From Streptomyces ochraceiscleroticus (GTDB lineage: Bacteria > Actinomycetota > Actinomycetes > Streptomycetales > Streptomycetaceae), in assembly GCF_000720485.1 (NCBI RefSeq), contig NZ_JOAX01000022.1, positions 78,665 through 142,664 of the forward strand: 64,000 nucleotides of DNA. The letters are read 5' to 3'. Below are positions 10,452-18,741 of the stretch, piece after piece. How positions within the stretch are numbered: the first letter of the stretch is position 1; the number at the start of each line of letters is the position of its first letter. Made by a program: the position numbers and the translations under genes. A model generated the notes under the pieces. It was not told the DNA's origin and did no database searches. It saw only the letters and a list, made by a program, of their open reading frames with translations.

Positions 10452-11849
10452 TCAGTGCTCCTTGTGGGTAGCGGATGACGGGCTCGGGGCGAGCGTGCGT
10501 CGGCTTCGGTCGGTGTGCGGGATGGTCGCGGACGATGCCTGGTCCCGTGCGTGCCAGGTCTCGCGGGTCAGCAGCGTCGCCAGGAGTCCCAGGAGGCCGT
10601 AGAGACTGAACAGCACCGCGGGCCCGGTCCAGCCGATGGCGGAGTACAGCGCGGTGGCGATCATGGGCGTGAAGCCGGAGACGACCGCGGAGAGCTGGTA
10701 GGCGAGGGAGGTGCCGGCCGTACGCGTCTTGGTGGCGAACAGCTCCGAGAACCAGGCGCCCTGCACACCGGCCAGAGCGTTCTGGCAGACGCAGTAGCTG
10801 ACGACGAACGTCACCAGCACCAGCACCGCGCTTTCGGTACCGATGAGCAGGAACATCGGGACGCCCCACAGCAGTGTGACCGCCGAGCCCAGGAGATAGA
10901 CCGGCCGCCGCCCGATCCGGTCGGAGAGGGCGCCCCACGCAACGGTCGCGACGATGCCGAGCGCGGCGGCCGTCACGAGCGCGGTGAGGGAGACGGTCCC
11001 CGACACGTCCGGCGCGGCGTCGTCGTCCAGGTAGGACAGTACGAAGGTGATGGACACCGCGTAGCCGGCGGTCTCCGCCGATCGGAGGCAGAAGGCGCGC
11101 ACCACGTTGCGCCAGTCGTCACGGACCACCTCGAGCAGGGGGTTCCTGGCCACCTGGCCGGACTCTTTGAGCTCCTCGAACTCCGGTGACTCATCGATCT
11201 TCAGCCGGATGAGGATGCCCACGACGATCAGTACGGCGCTCAGCAGGAAGGGGACGCGCCAGGCCCAGGAGCCGTCCAGCGTGCGGGTGCTCACCAGGAA
11301 CGCCAGGTTGGACAGGAGCAGCCCGACGGGGAAACCGGCCTGCGTGATGCCGGTGTACAGGCCGCGTTTGCGCCACGGGGCGTGTTCGAAGGTCATCAGG
11401 ATGGCGCCGCCCCACTCGGCACCGAAGGCGAGCCCCTGCACGACGCGCACGATGACGAGCAGAATCGGCGCCCACAGACCGACTGCCTGGTAAGTGGGCA
11501 GACAGCCGATGAGCACGGTGGCGACGCCCATGATCAGCAGGGAGCCGACGAGTACCGGCTTGCGGCCGATGCGATCGCCCAGGTGACCGGCGATGATGCC
11601 GCCCAGGGGGCGGGCGGCGAAGCCGATGCCCAGGGTGGCGAACGACAGCAGCAGCGCGGCTGTCGGATCGGAGCCGGGGAAGAAGACGTCCCCGAAGTAC
11701 AGGGCGGCCGCCGTGCCGAACCCGATGAAGTCGTACGTCTCGATGACCGCGCCGACGCCGCAGCCGACGGCAACTCTGCGGCGTTCCGGTGAACCTTCCG
11801 CCCGTGGCCGCGCCGACGACGGTGGGGGTGGTGACATGGAGCTGACCAT
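10452..11849 (-). CDS. MFS permease, metabolite:H+ symporter (MHS) family
   Basis: A 465-residue 12-helix carrier. MHS hallmarks are VIETYDFIGFGTAAALYFGDVFFP in the first helix region, the loop GHLGDRIGRKPVL, and GLAFGAEWGGAILMTFEHAP. The family imports organic acids, betaines and similar small solutes with protons. The ATG at 11849 has an ideal AAGGAGG five bases upstream; a TTG further out has none. It is the first gene of the transketolase operon and lies directly behind the 22-bp palindrome, so it is probably repressed by the divergent GntR protein. Substrate unknown. Confidence 0.92.
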   Translation of the reverse strand: MVSSMSPPPPSSARPRAEGSPERRRVAVGCGVGAVIETYDFIGFGTAAALYFGDVFFPGSDPTAALLLSFATLGIGFAARPLGGIIAGHLGDRIGRKPVLVGSLLIMGVATVLIGCLPTYQAVGLWAPILLVIVRVVQGLAFGAEWGGAILMTFEHAPWRKRGLYTGITQAGFPVGLLLSNLAFLVSTRTLDGSWAWRVPFLLSAVLIVVGILIRLKIDESPEFEELKESGQVARNPLLEVVRDDWRNVVRAFCLRSAETAGYAVSITFVLSYLDDDAAPDVSGTVSLTALVTAAALGIVATVAWGALSDRIGRRPVYLLGSAVTLLWGVPMFLLIGTESAVLVLVTFVVSYCVCQNALAGVQGAWFSELFATKTRTAGTSLAYQLSAVVSGFTPMIATALYSAIGWTGPAVLFSLYGLLGLLATLLTRETWHARDQASSATIPHTDRSRRTLAPSPSSATHKEH

Positions 11850-11885
11850 GCGGATCCTCCTTGATCGCAATGCGTCCGCCTGCGG

Positions 11886-11907
11886 TGTTGACTGTTAACA
11901 GTCAACA
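11886..11907. promoter_or_regulatory. Perfect 22-bp palindromic operator (GntR)
   Basis: Every base pairs with its dyad partner around a GTTAAC centre; the arms begin TGTTGACT and end AGTCAACA. It lies 37 bases upstream of the permease ATG, where it would cover the promoter of the permease/transketolase operon. A related, shorter inverted repeat (TCAACAGTTGA) is at 11983-11993, on the side of the divergent GntR gene. Palindromes with TTGAC/GTCAA arms suit a dimeric FadR-type regulator. Confidence 0.75.
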
Positions 11908-11982
11908 GATGTCGTCGATATTGAGCGCCGGGATGGCGGATGTCAACGCTTCCGACGGAGATCGTCGGTGGATCGTTGGCGG

Positions 11983-11993
11983 TCAACAGTTGA
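11983..11993. promoter_or_regulatory. Second GntR half-palindrome, autoregulatory candidate
   Basis: TCAACAGTTGA is an 11-base inverted repeat that reuses the TCAACA arm of the 22-bp palindrome nearby. It lies 55 bases before the GntR start codon, so it could give autoregulation of the regulator. Confidence 0.5.
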
Positions 11994-12047
11994 CAGTAGG
12001 ATTTGAGAGCTACGCGCTGCTGTACATCACTGAAGGGGGAAACGGCC

Positions 12048-12728
12048 GTGACCGTTCCGGCATTGCCGAACCTTGATCGATCGACGTTGCGCGAGCGCGC
12101 TCTGGTGGCGCTGCGCACCGCGATCACCACAGGTCAGTACCGTCCCGGCGACCACCTGGGCGAGGTCGAGATCGCCTCCAGCATGTCGGTCAGCCGTGGC
12201 ACCGTGCGCGAGGCCCTGCGGCATCTGCAGCAGGAAGGGCTGGTCGTGGCCGGTGCCCGCGGCATGCTGCGGGTGCGCGTCCTGTCACCGCAGGAAGTGC
12301 GCGAGCTGTTCCAGGTGCGCGAAGCCCTCGAAGGGCTGGCCGTGGCGCAGGTCATCGCCGCCCCGGACCGTACGGCCGCGGTGGCGGCGCTCCGGGAAGC
12401 GTTGCATCGTCTGGACAAGGCTCTTGAGGTGCCGGGTGACCTCGAAGGCCAGGTGGAGGCCGACCTCGCCTTCCATCTCCTGCTGTGCGAGCTGTCGGGG
12501 AACTCGATGCTGGTGACGACGTGGCGTCACCTTGAGGGACCGACGCGCATTGTGGTGATGAGCGCCGCCGGCGAGCAACGCATGCTCACCATGTCCGCGG
12601 CCCATCACGCCCCCATCGTCGATGCCATCGAGCGCGGGGACACGGACGCCGCGGTGGCCATCCTGCACGAGCACATGAGCTCCGCCATTGCCAACCTGCA
12701 GGCTCCCGCCGGGGGAGACACCGACTAA
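12048..12728 (+). CDS. GntR-family regulator, FCD (FadR) subfamily
   Basis: A 226-residue regulator. The winged helix covers residues ~10-75 (RERALVALRTAITTGQYRPGD, then MSVSRGTVREALRHLQQEGLV) and the FCD effector domain the rest, with the AADLAFH-like helix (EADLAFHLLLCELSGN) and SAAHHAPIVDAI carrying candidate metal His residues. GTG at 12048 follows GAAGGGGGA. It is divergent from the permease/transketolase operon with two palindromes between, making it the natural repressor of that operon. Its last four bases overlap the convergent LysR gene. Confidence 0.92.
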   Translation: MTVPALPNLDRSTLRERALVALRTAITTGQYRPGDHLGEVEIASSMSVSRGTVREALRHLQQEGLVVAGARGMLRVRVLSPQEVRELFQVREALEGLAVAQVIAAPDRTAAVAALREALHRLDKALEVPGDLEGQVEADLAFHLLLCELSGNSMLVTTWRHLEGPTRIVVMSAAGEQRMLTMSAAHHAPIVDAIERGDTDAAVAILHEHMSSAIANLQAPAGGDTD

Positions 12729-13615
12729 CGGCTCACCGTCGCCAGGAGCTGTGTGACCAGGGGATTCGAGTCGTACGTGCGCCAGGCGACGGCGACTCGT
12801 GTGCGGGCGCTGCCGGGCTCGATCCTGCGGAAGGCGACCCCTTTGAGGCGGACGCGGCGGATGCTTGCCGGCGCCAGCGAGACCCCCAGTTCGGCCTCCA
12901 CCAGGGCGCAGACGGTCTGCCATTCCACCGCGTGTTGGGCGACCCGCGGCGTGAAGCCTGCCGCGGTGCACAGTCCGGTGATCCGGTCGTACAACTGCGG
13001 GCCGACCGCGCGGGGGAGGAGCACGAAGGGGGAGTCCGCCAACTGACGGACGTGGACGCTGCGTTGGGCGGCGAGAGGGTGCGTGGACGGCAACACGGCC
13101 ACGAAGGGTTCGGTCAGCACGGTTCTGAAGTCGAGTTCCGTTGTGTCGGCGGGTGGCTCGCGCAGCAGACCGATGTCGATGGTGTTGTCATGCAGAGCGG
13201 CGAGCTGTGGCGCCGTGGTCATCTCGTGGATGTCCAGATGTACGTCGGGGAACCGCCCCCGGAAGGTGCGCAGCAGGCCGGGGAGGACGGTCAGAGCAAG
13301 GGAGGCGGCGAAGCCGATCCGCAGGCGTCCGGCCCGGCCACTGCCGACGGCCCGGGCCGCGGCCAGGCCGTCCGAGAGGGCGGCGATGGCTCGTTGGGCG
13401 GCGGGCAGGAGTTCTTCGCCTGCCGGGGTGAGGGCGATGGCTCCCGGCGCGCGGTGGAACAGCGCATGGCCGACCTTGTCCTCCAGGCGGCGGATCTGTT
13501 GGCTCAGCGGGGGCTGGGCGATGCCCAGGCGGGCGGCCGCGCGACCGAAGTGGAGCTCCTCGGCGAGCACAACGAAAGCGTGCAGCTGCGGAAGGGGAAG
13601 TTCGGGCCGGTCCAT
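12725..13615 (-). CDS. LysR-family regulator
   Basis: A 296-residue LysR protein: winged helix with LHAFVVLAEELHFGRAAARLG and PPLSQQIRRLEDKVGHALFHR, then an effector domain from about residue 90 (GRLRIGFAASLALTVLPGLL). It resembles the CatR/BenM-like branch regulating aromatic or organic-acid genes, but the inducer cannot be told. Divergent from the RidA-type gene with 72 bases between them, which include ATTAGACGTAT-like AT-richer sequence typical of LysR sites. It converges on the GntR gene with a 4-base overlap. Confidence 0.92.
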   Translation of the reverse strand: MDRPELPLPQLHAFVVLAEELHFGRAAARLGIAQPPLSQQIRRLEDKVGHALFHRAPGAIALTPAGEELLPAAQRAIAALSDGLAAARAVGSGRAGRLRIGFAASLALTVLPGLLRTFRGRFPDVHLDIHEMTTAPQLAALHDNTIDIGLLREPPADTTELDFRTVLTEPFVAVLPSTHPLAAQRSVHVRQLADSPFVLLPRAVGPQLYDRITGLCTAAGFTPRVAQHAVEWQTVCALVEAELGVSLAPASIRRVRLKGVAFRRIEPGSARTRVAVAWRTYDSNPLVTQLLATVSR

Positions 13616-13687
13616 ACGCCTAGAGATATCAGTCCATCCCGGTAGCTGTATTAGACGTATCGATGCCGGTCACTTAGCGTTCGGCGC

Positions 13688-14080
13688 ATGACAGAGCGAC
13701 GTGCGATCCTCAGCGGCTCGACGTTTGAGGAGCAGATCGGCTATGCCCGGGCCGTGGTCGACGGTGACTGGGTGCATGTGTCCGGGACGACCGGGTTCGA
13801 CTACACCACCATGACGATCTCCGAGGACGTGGTGGAGCAGGCGGAGCAGTGCGTGCGCAACATCGAGGCCGCGCTGGCCGAGGCGAAGTGCACCCTCGCC
13901 GACGTGGTACGGGTGCGGTACCTGCTGCCCGACCGGGCGGACTTCGAGCCCTGCTGGCCGGTTCTGCGCCGCGCCTTCGGCGAGGTACGGCCGGCCGCCA
14001 CGATGCTCGTGTGCGGCCTGGCCGACCCCCGTATGAAGATCGAGATCGAGGTGTACGCGCGGTCGACCGCCGCCGCGTAG
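13688..14080 (+). CDS. RidA/YjgF-family protein (enamine/imine deaminase type)
   Basis: A 130-residue member of the RidA superfamily, whose archetype hydrolyses reactive 2-aminoacrylate-type enamines. The family strand VHVSGTTGFDY, the helix VEQAEQCVRNIEAALAEA and the C-terminal DPRMKIEIEVYA with the position-equivalent Arg are present. Many such standalone relatives beside a LysR gene act in amino-acid or nitrogen-heterocycle degradation. It is divergent from its LysR neighbour, which is the likely regulator. Confidence 0.88.
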   Translation: MTERRAILSGSTFEEQIGYARAVVDGDWVHVSGTTGFDYTTMTISEDVVEQAEQCVRNIEAALAEAKCTLADVVRVRYLLPDRADFEPCWPVLRRAFGEVRPAATMLVCGLADPRMKIEIEVYARSTAAA

Positions 14081-14101
14081 CCGGTCAGCCCGTCGAGACC
14101 G

Positions 14102-14145
14102 TCGACCTACGCCACCGTCGTCACCATCGACCTACGCCACTGTCG
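14102..14145. repeat. 25-bp-period duplication at the end of the channel gene
   Basis: Two 19-base copies (14102-14120 and 14127-14145, one mismatch) are spaced by 25 bases. The inner copy includes the stop codon of the TrkA-type channel gene; the outer is a duplicate of that gene end. A tandem duplication by replication slippage explains it. Confidence 0.7.
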
Positions 14146-15616
14146 ACTTCGGCGGCCTCGGTCGGGCCCGGTCGGCGCTGTCCTCGGTCGCCTCGGCCGG
14201 CTGCTCATGGTCACGCGTGTCCTGACGTGTGTTCTGACTCGTGTCACGACGCGCGTCCCACGTGGCGAGGTCGACGACCTGGTCGTCCGGGAAGAGGGCG
14301 CAGGTACGGCCATCGGCCACGAACACACTGCGCGGCGCGGTGTCCAGCACGGACGCGGCGACGAACGTACCGACGATATGGGTGAAGTCGCAGACCGCGC
14401 CGATGCGGAACAGCGACCGGGATTCGGTGGTGACCTCGTCGCCCCCGGCGCGCAGGACGATGCGCTGATCGGCGGCGATGGCGCGGGTGGTGACGGCGAC
14501 GGCGATGTTCTCCAGCCCGTCCGAGGCGACCGCGGCAAGTGCTCGTGCCCGCCGTACGGAGAGGCGCTCCAGCAGGAAGCGGTCGCCGCCGCGGCCGAGG
14601 ATGACGGGGATGTCGCGCGCGCGGGCCAGCGGCAGGCAGGCGGCGTGGGGGTTGCGTTCCACGGCGACGACCTTGATGCCGAGGTCACGCAACTGGGCGG
14701 ACAGGCGCAGGCCCACCTGGCCCAGGCCGACGACGATGACGTGGTCACGGCGCGGTATGGAGCGGGCTCCGAGGATGCTGGTCATCCGGTGTCCGGTGAA
14801 CCGGTCGACCACGCTCGCGGTGAAGACGGCTGCCAGGACCAGGACGCCGAGCATGGAGACGGCGGAGAAGATCTTGTACCAGCCCGGGCCGTGCTCCGCG
14901 TGCGGTGAGGAGCCGACCGTGGTGAGCGTGCGGGCGGCATTCCACGTGGCATCGGGCCAGGGCTCGTGGAGTACGAGGACGCCGAGTGTGACGTCCACCG
15001 CCAGCGCCAGCAGCAGCGCGGTGAAACTCGCGACGAGCACCTTGGCGGACGTACCGAGGGAGCGGAACCAGGACGCCAGGGTGGAACGTGGCCGGTGGTT
15101 CGCGTGGGTGGTGAGGGTCCGCCTGGGCAGGTGCTCGATGGTGGTGGTGCCGCCTTCGCGGCGGACGCCGACGACCTCGTTGCCGAGGGGCTGGAGGATG
15201 GCGTATTGGGGCGCGAGGCAACTGGCCAGCAGGCTGGGCACGATGGCATCGGTCATGCTCAGCACGGTGCAGTTGGGAATGGTCCGGCTGACCTCGTCGG
15301 CGACGGTGCGGTCGAAGAGGGTCACCACCAGCCGGACGCCGGGCTTGAGGTGCTCGGCCAGCAGGGCATAGCGCAGGGCCACGATGTCATCGCGGGAGAC
15401 GATGGCGATCGCGTCGACGGGGTGCTGCAGTCGCCGGCGCAGGGCGTCGTCGCCGGGGCGGGGCAGCCGGTACGCGGTGCCGCCCCAGCGCTCGACGCAT
15501 GCGGCGGCCGAACGGCCCAGGGCCTCGTCGTCCTCAATGATCACAACGCGCTGCCCCGCCGTGGGGGCATGCAGGCGCGCGTCAGTAGGGGATGCTTGGG
15601 ATATCTGTGAGCTCAA
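14132..15616 (-). CDS. TrkA-N/RCK ion-channel-like protein with altered filter
   Basis: A 494-residue membrane protein built as RCK-like domain (residues ~20-150; QRVVIIEDDEALG, NCTVLSMTDAIVPSLLA), a two-helix pore module (~185-280) and a second RCK/TrkA-N NAD-binding domain (DHVIVVGLGQVGLRLSAQL, VAVERNPHA). The pore loop reads TLTTVGSSPHAEH, so the K+ filter TVGYGD is replaced by TVGSSP. It may conduct another ion or act only as a nucleotide sensor. The start is a TTG with a weak AAAGG; no better in-frame start precedes the conserved QRVVIIED. The C-terminal ~50 residues are charged and of low complexity. Confidence 0.8.
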   Translation of the reverse strand: MSSQISQASPTDARLHAPTAGQRVVIIEDDEALGRSAAACVERWGGTAYRLPRPGDDALRRRLQHPVDAIAIVSRDDIVALRYALLAEHLKPGVRLVVTLFDRTVADEVSRTIPNCTVLSMTDAIVPSLLASCLAPQYAILQPLGNEVVGVRREGGTTTIEHLPRRTLTTHANHRPRSTLASWFRSLGTSAKVLVASFTALLLALAVDVTLGVLVLHEPWPDATWNAARTLTTVGSSPHAEHGPGWYKIFSAVSMLGVLVLAAVFTASVVDRFTGHRMTSILGARSIPRRDHVIVVGLGQVGLRLSAQLRDLGIKVVAVERNPHAACLPLARARDIPVILGRGGDRFLLERLSVRRARALAAVASDGLENIAVAVTTRAIAADQRIVLRAGGDEVTTESRSLFRIGAVCDFTHIVGTFVAASVLDTAPRSVFVADGRTCALFPDDQVVDLATWDARRDTSQNTRQDTRDHEQPAEATEDSADRARPRPPKSTVA

Positions 15617-16127
15617 CCCGTCGGCCTTTCTGCAACGTCGGGGCCCGAGCTGCCCCTTGACTTGGCGGGCCCGGCATTGCCTGGTCGAGGCGGGGTGCGG
15701 GATGTGGCACGGTCAGCTCGTCCGGCGCGCTGCCTCGCGATCACGTGCCAGAGGGTGCGGCACGGCCGAGGTGCTGAGCTGAAGCGTTCCTTTTGTAACA
15801 CGCCCCCACGGGCAGCCGACTCCTCCGCCTGTCACAAATCTCCCGATGGGATTGGTACATATGTCGAATGCGCCTGGGCCGGGAAGATGCGGTTGACGCC
15901 CGAGCTGCATCCCATAGGCGGCGCTTATACAGGGCATCGATTTTTGGTCGTGGACCCGCTTCGTGTGACCCGGTTCACTGTGGCTGCCAATATGCGTGGC
16001 GCTGATCGGGCTCGGCGTCACGTGGGTTACGGCCTCACGTGACGGGCGCGCCTTACGCGGAGCCGCCGCGCGGCGAGTCTGTGCAACACGCCAGGCCGGA
16101 CCCTCTTCGCGCCTGGAGGAGGTTGCA
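15617..16127. other. Intergenic region upstream of dctA, no gene seen
   Basis: About 510 bases between divergent genes. I see no credible coding frame, repeat or hairpin long enough to name. The stretch near 15830-15960 is clearly lower in GC than its surroundings (ATTGGTACATATGTCG, ATCGATTTTTGGTCG), which suits promoter DNA for dctA. A short inverted repeat TCCCGATGGGA occurs near 15841. The dctA mRNA may have a long leader. Confidence 0.4.
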
Positions 16128-17531
16128 ATGACGCAGACCCCAGCACCTGTCGCGGTGGGCGGCGGTAAGCCGTCGAAACCGTGGTGGCGACAGCTCTACG
16201 TACAGGTGCTCCTGGCGATCGTCATCGGGATCTTCCTGGGCTGGCGATGGCCGGATCTCGCCACCTCGATGGAGCCGATCGGGACCACATTCATCGCGGC
16301 GATGAAGATGCTGATCGGACCCATTGTGTTCCTGACCATCATCGGCGGCATCGCCGGCGTCGCGGATCTGAAGAAGGTCGGCCTGACCGGCATCAAGGCC
16401 CTCACCTACTTCCAGGTGGGCACGATCGTCGCGCTGCTGACCGGCCTGGTCGCCATCAACGTCTTCCGCCTCGGCGACGGGGTGCACGCCGACCCGTCCA
16501 CGATCAGCACATCGGGCGAGGCCGACCAGTACATCAAGAGCGGCGAGCATCAGCACTGGTGGGAGTTCCTGACCAATCTGGTGCCGCACAGTTTCTTCGG
16601 CGCGTTCGTCGAGGGCGACATCCTGCAGGTCATCTTCCTTGCCGTGATCTTCGGTATCGCGCTCAAGAGCGTGGGCAAGATCGGTGAGCCGGTCATCGCG
16701 AGCGTGAACCGCCTGACCGAAGTGGTCTTCAAGGTGCTGGCCTTCATCATGAAGGCCGCCCCGCTGGGTGCGTTCGGCGCGATGTCCTACGCCATCGGTA
16801 AGTTCGGGATATCGACCCTGACCAGCCTCGGTTCGCTGATCGCGCTGTTCTACGTCACCTCGATCCTGTTTGTCGTCGTCGTGCTGGGAACGGTCCTGGC
16901 CGCCTTCGTGAAGCTGAACATCTTCCAGCTCTTCCGTTACTTCAAGGAAGAGTTCTTTCTCGTACTGGGCACCTCGACGGCCGAGCCCGCGTTGCCGGGC
17001 CTGATGCGCAAGCTGCAGTTCATGGGCGTGGAGAAGTCCACGGTCGGGCTCGTCGTGCCGACCGGCTACAGCTTCAACCTGGACGGCGCGGCCATTTACC
17101 TGTCCCTGGCGACGCTCTACATCGCGCAGGCCACGGACACACCGTTGTCGATCGGGCAGCAGTTGGGCCTGCTCGCGGTGATGCTGCTGACGTCGAAGGG
17201 GGCCGCGGGCGTGGCAGGCGGTGGTTTCATCGCGCTGACCGCGACGCTGTCGACGGTGGGTCATGTCCCGGCCGCCGGCATCATGCTCATCTTCGGCATC
17301 GACAAGTTCATGTCGGAATGCCGGGCGTTGGTGAATTTCTATGGCAACGCGGTTGCCACGTTGTTCATTGCCACATGGGAGAACGGTCTCGACTTGGCGC
17401 GGGCGCGCGCGGTGCTGGCCGGGCATGAGGTACTCCCATCTACCGACCCTGTCGACCCCGCCGACTCTGTCGATTCCGTGGATTCTGTCGCCGCGGGCGG
17501 CCGTCCGGGGGCGAAGGTGGCGCCGCGATGA
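16128..17531 (+). CDS. dctA: C4-dicarboxylate transporter DctA (DAACS family)
   Basis: A 467-residue Na+/H+-coupled dicarboxylate importer of the glutamate-transporter fold. Core motifs are MKMLIGPIVFLTIIGGIAG, VPTGYSFNLDGAAIYLSLA (helix 7 with the cation-binding Asn/Asp) and LLTSKGAAGVAGGGFIAL (hairpin 2). Hairpin 1 reads GTSTAEPALP where DctA proteins usually have a Ser-rich S-S-E-S-x-L-P loop. The C terminus is a low-complexity Asp/Ser/Val repeat. The start follows GGAGGAGG. It overlaps the glycerate kinase by ATGA and should import the tartrate, malate or other diacid processed by the genes downstream. Confidence 0.93.
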   Translation: MTQTPAPVAVGGGKPSKPWWRQLYVQVLLAIVIGIFLGWRWPDLATSMEPIGTTFIAAMKMLIGPIVFLTIIGGIAGVADLKKVGLTGIKALTYFQVGTIVALLTGLVAINVFRLGDGVHADPSTISTSGEADQYIKSGEHQHWWEFLTNLVPHSFFGAFVEGDILQVIFLAVIFGIALKSVGKIGEPVIASVNRLTEVVFKVLAFIMKAAPLGAFGAMSYAIGKFGISTLTSLGSLIALFYVTSILFVVVVLGTVLAAFVKLNIFQLFRYFKEEFFLVLGTSTAEPALPGLMRKLQFMGVEKSTVGLVVPTGYSFNLDGAAIYLSLATLYIAQATDTPLSIGQQLGLLAVMLLTSKGAAGVAGGGFIALTATLSTVGHVPAAGIMLIFGIDKFMSECRALVNFYGNAVATLFIATWENGLDLARARAVLAGHEVLPSTDPVDPADSVDSVDSVAAGGRPGAKVAPR

Positions 17532-18697
17532 CTTCTGTGCTGATCGCCCCGGACAAGTTCAAGGGCTCTCTCACCGCCGACGAGGTCGCCACTGCGCTGG
17601 AAGCGGGCCTGCTCTCCCAGGCCCCTGGCACGCATGTCCGCCGGCTGCCGCTCGCGGATGGTGGCGAGGGAAGTGTGGCGGCTGCCCGCGCTGCCGGGTT
17701 CATCACTCGCCACGTAACGGTCACCGGCCCTACGGGGCAGCCCGTCACCGCTGCCCTGGGATTCCGCGGCGGCACCGTGGTGATCGAAGCCGCGCAGATC
17801 TGCGGCCTGGGTGTACTGCCGGAGGAACGTAAGGCACCGTTGACCGCCACCAGCTACGGGCTGGGCGAGGCCATACGGTATGCAATAGCCGGGAAACTGA
17901 ATGCGGGCACGGGCACGGGTACGACCCCGGACACCATCGTGCTCGCCCTCGGTGGCGTGGCCACCACCGACGGAGGCGCCGGAATGCTGCAGGCGCTCGG
18001 TGCGTACCTGCACCGAGCCGGCGGGGAGCCCGTCGGCCGCGGCGGTGCCGGCCTGGGCGAACTCGCCACTGCCGACCTCGCGCCCGCAGTGCGGGCCCTC
18101 ACCGGTACGGAGCTGGTGATCACCACCGATGTGGACAACCGACTGCTCGGCCCTCGCGGAGCCGCAGCTGTCTACGGTCCGCAAAAGGGCGCGAACGATG
18201 CCGACGTACGCCTGCTGGACGACTGCCTCGACCGGTTCGTACGAGTACTGGAGCAGTGCGGCACCCCGCACTCCCGGGAGGCCGCCGCCGCACCCGGCTC
18301 CGGCGCCGCCGGCGGCCTGGGCTACGCCGCTCGGCTCCTCGGCGGCCGTGTCCGCTCCGGAGCCGACTACTTCCTGACCCTGCTCGGCGCGGACCGGCTG
18401 CTGGACCGCAGCGACTTCGTCATCACCGGCGAGGGCAGCCTCGACGAGCAGTCGCTGTCGGGCAAACTGCCGGTCGCCCTCGCCCGGCGAGCCCAGCGGC
18501 GCGGCGTCCCCGTCCATGCCGTGGCCGGCCGCTGCACCCTGCCGGACTCCCGGACGCACCCCTACTTCCGCTCCGTCCAGGCCCTGGCCGACCTGACCGA
18601 CGAGGATTCCGCACACGACAGTGCCCTCTCCGCCCGGTTGCTCAGCAGTTGCGGGCAGATGATCGCAGACCGGTGGATCGGCGGTACGGATCGATAG
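17528..18697 (+). CDS. Glycerate kinase (GlxK/GarK family)
   Basis: A 389-residue class-I type glycerate kinase that phosphorylates D-glycerate to phosphoglycerate, feeding glycolysis. The N terminus MTSVLIAPDKFKGSLTA, LPLADGGEGS, LALGGVATTDGG, VDNRLLGPRGAA, PGSGAAGGLGYA and ITGEGSLDEQS motifs are all intact. Translation is coupled to dctA through a 4-base overlap. With tartrate dehydrogenase downstream, which can release D-glycerate from meso-tartrate, it completes a route from imported diacid to central metabolism. A short Gly-Thr repeat (TGTGTTPD) inserts at ~135. Confidence 0.95.
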   Translation: MTSVLIAPDKFKGSLTADEVATALEAGLLSQAPGTHVRRLPLADGGEGSVAAARAAGFITRHVTVTGPTGQPVTAALGFRGGTVVIEAAQICGLGVLPEERKAPLTATSYGLGEAIRYAIAGKLNAGTGTGTTPDTIVLALGGVATTDGGAGMLQALGAYLHRAGGEPVGRGGAGLGELATADLAPAVRALTGTELVITTDVDNRLLGPRGAAAVYGPQKGANDADVRLLDDCLDRFVRVLEQCGTPHSREAAAAPGSGAAGGLGYAARLLGGRVRSGADYFLTLLGADRLLDRSDFVITGEGSLDEQSLSGKLPVALARRAQRRGVPVHAVAGRCTLPDSRTHPYFRSVQALADLTDEDSAHDSALSARLLSSCGQMIADRWIGGTDR

Positions 18698-18741
18698 GCT
18701 GCGCCTGTCGAATCGAACGTGATGACGGTGGCGGAGGGGTC

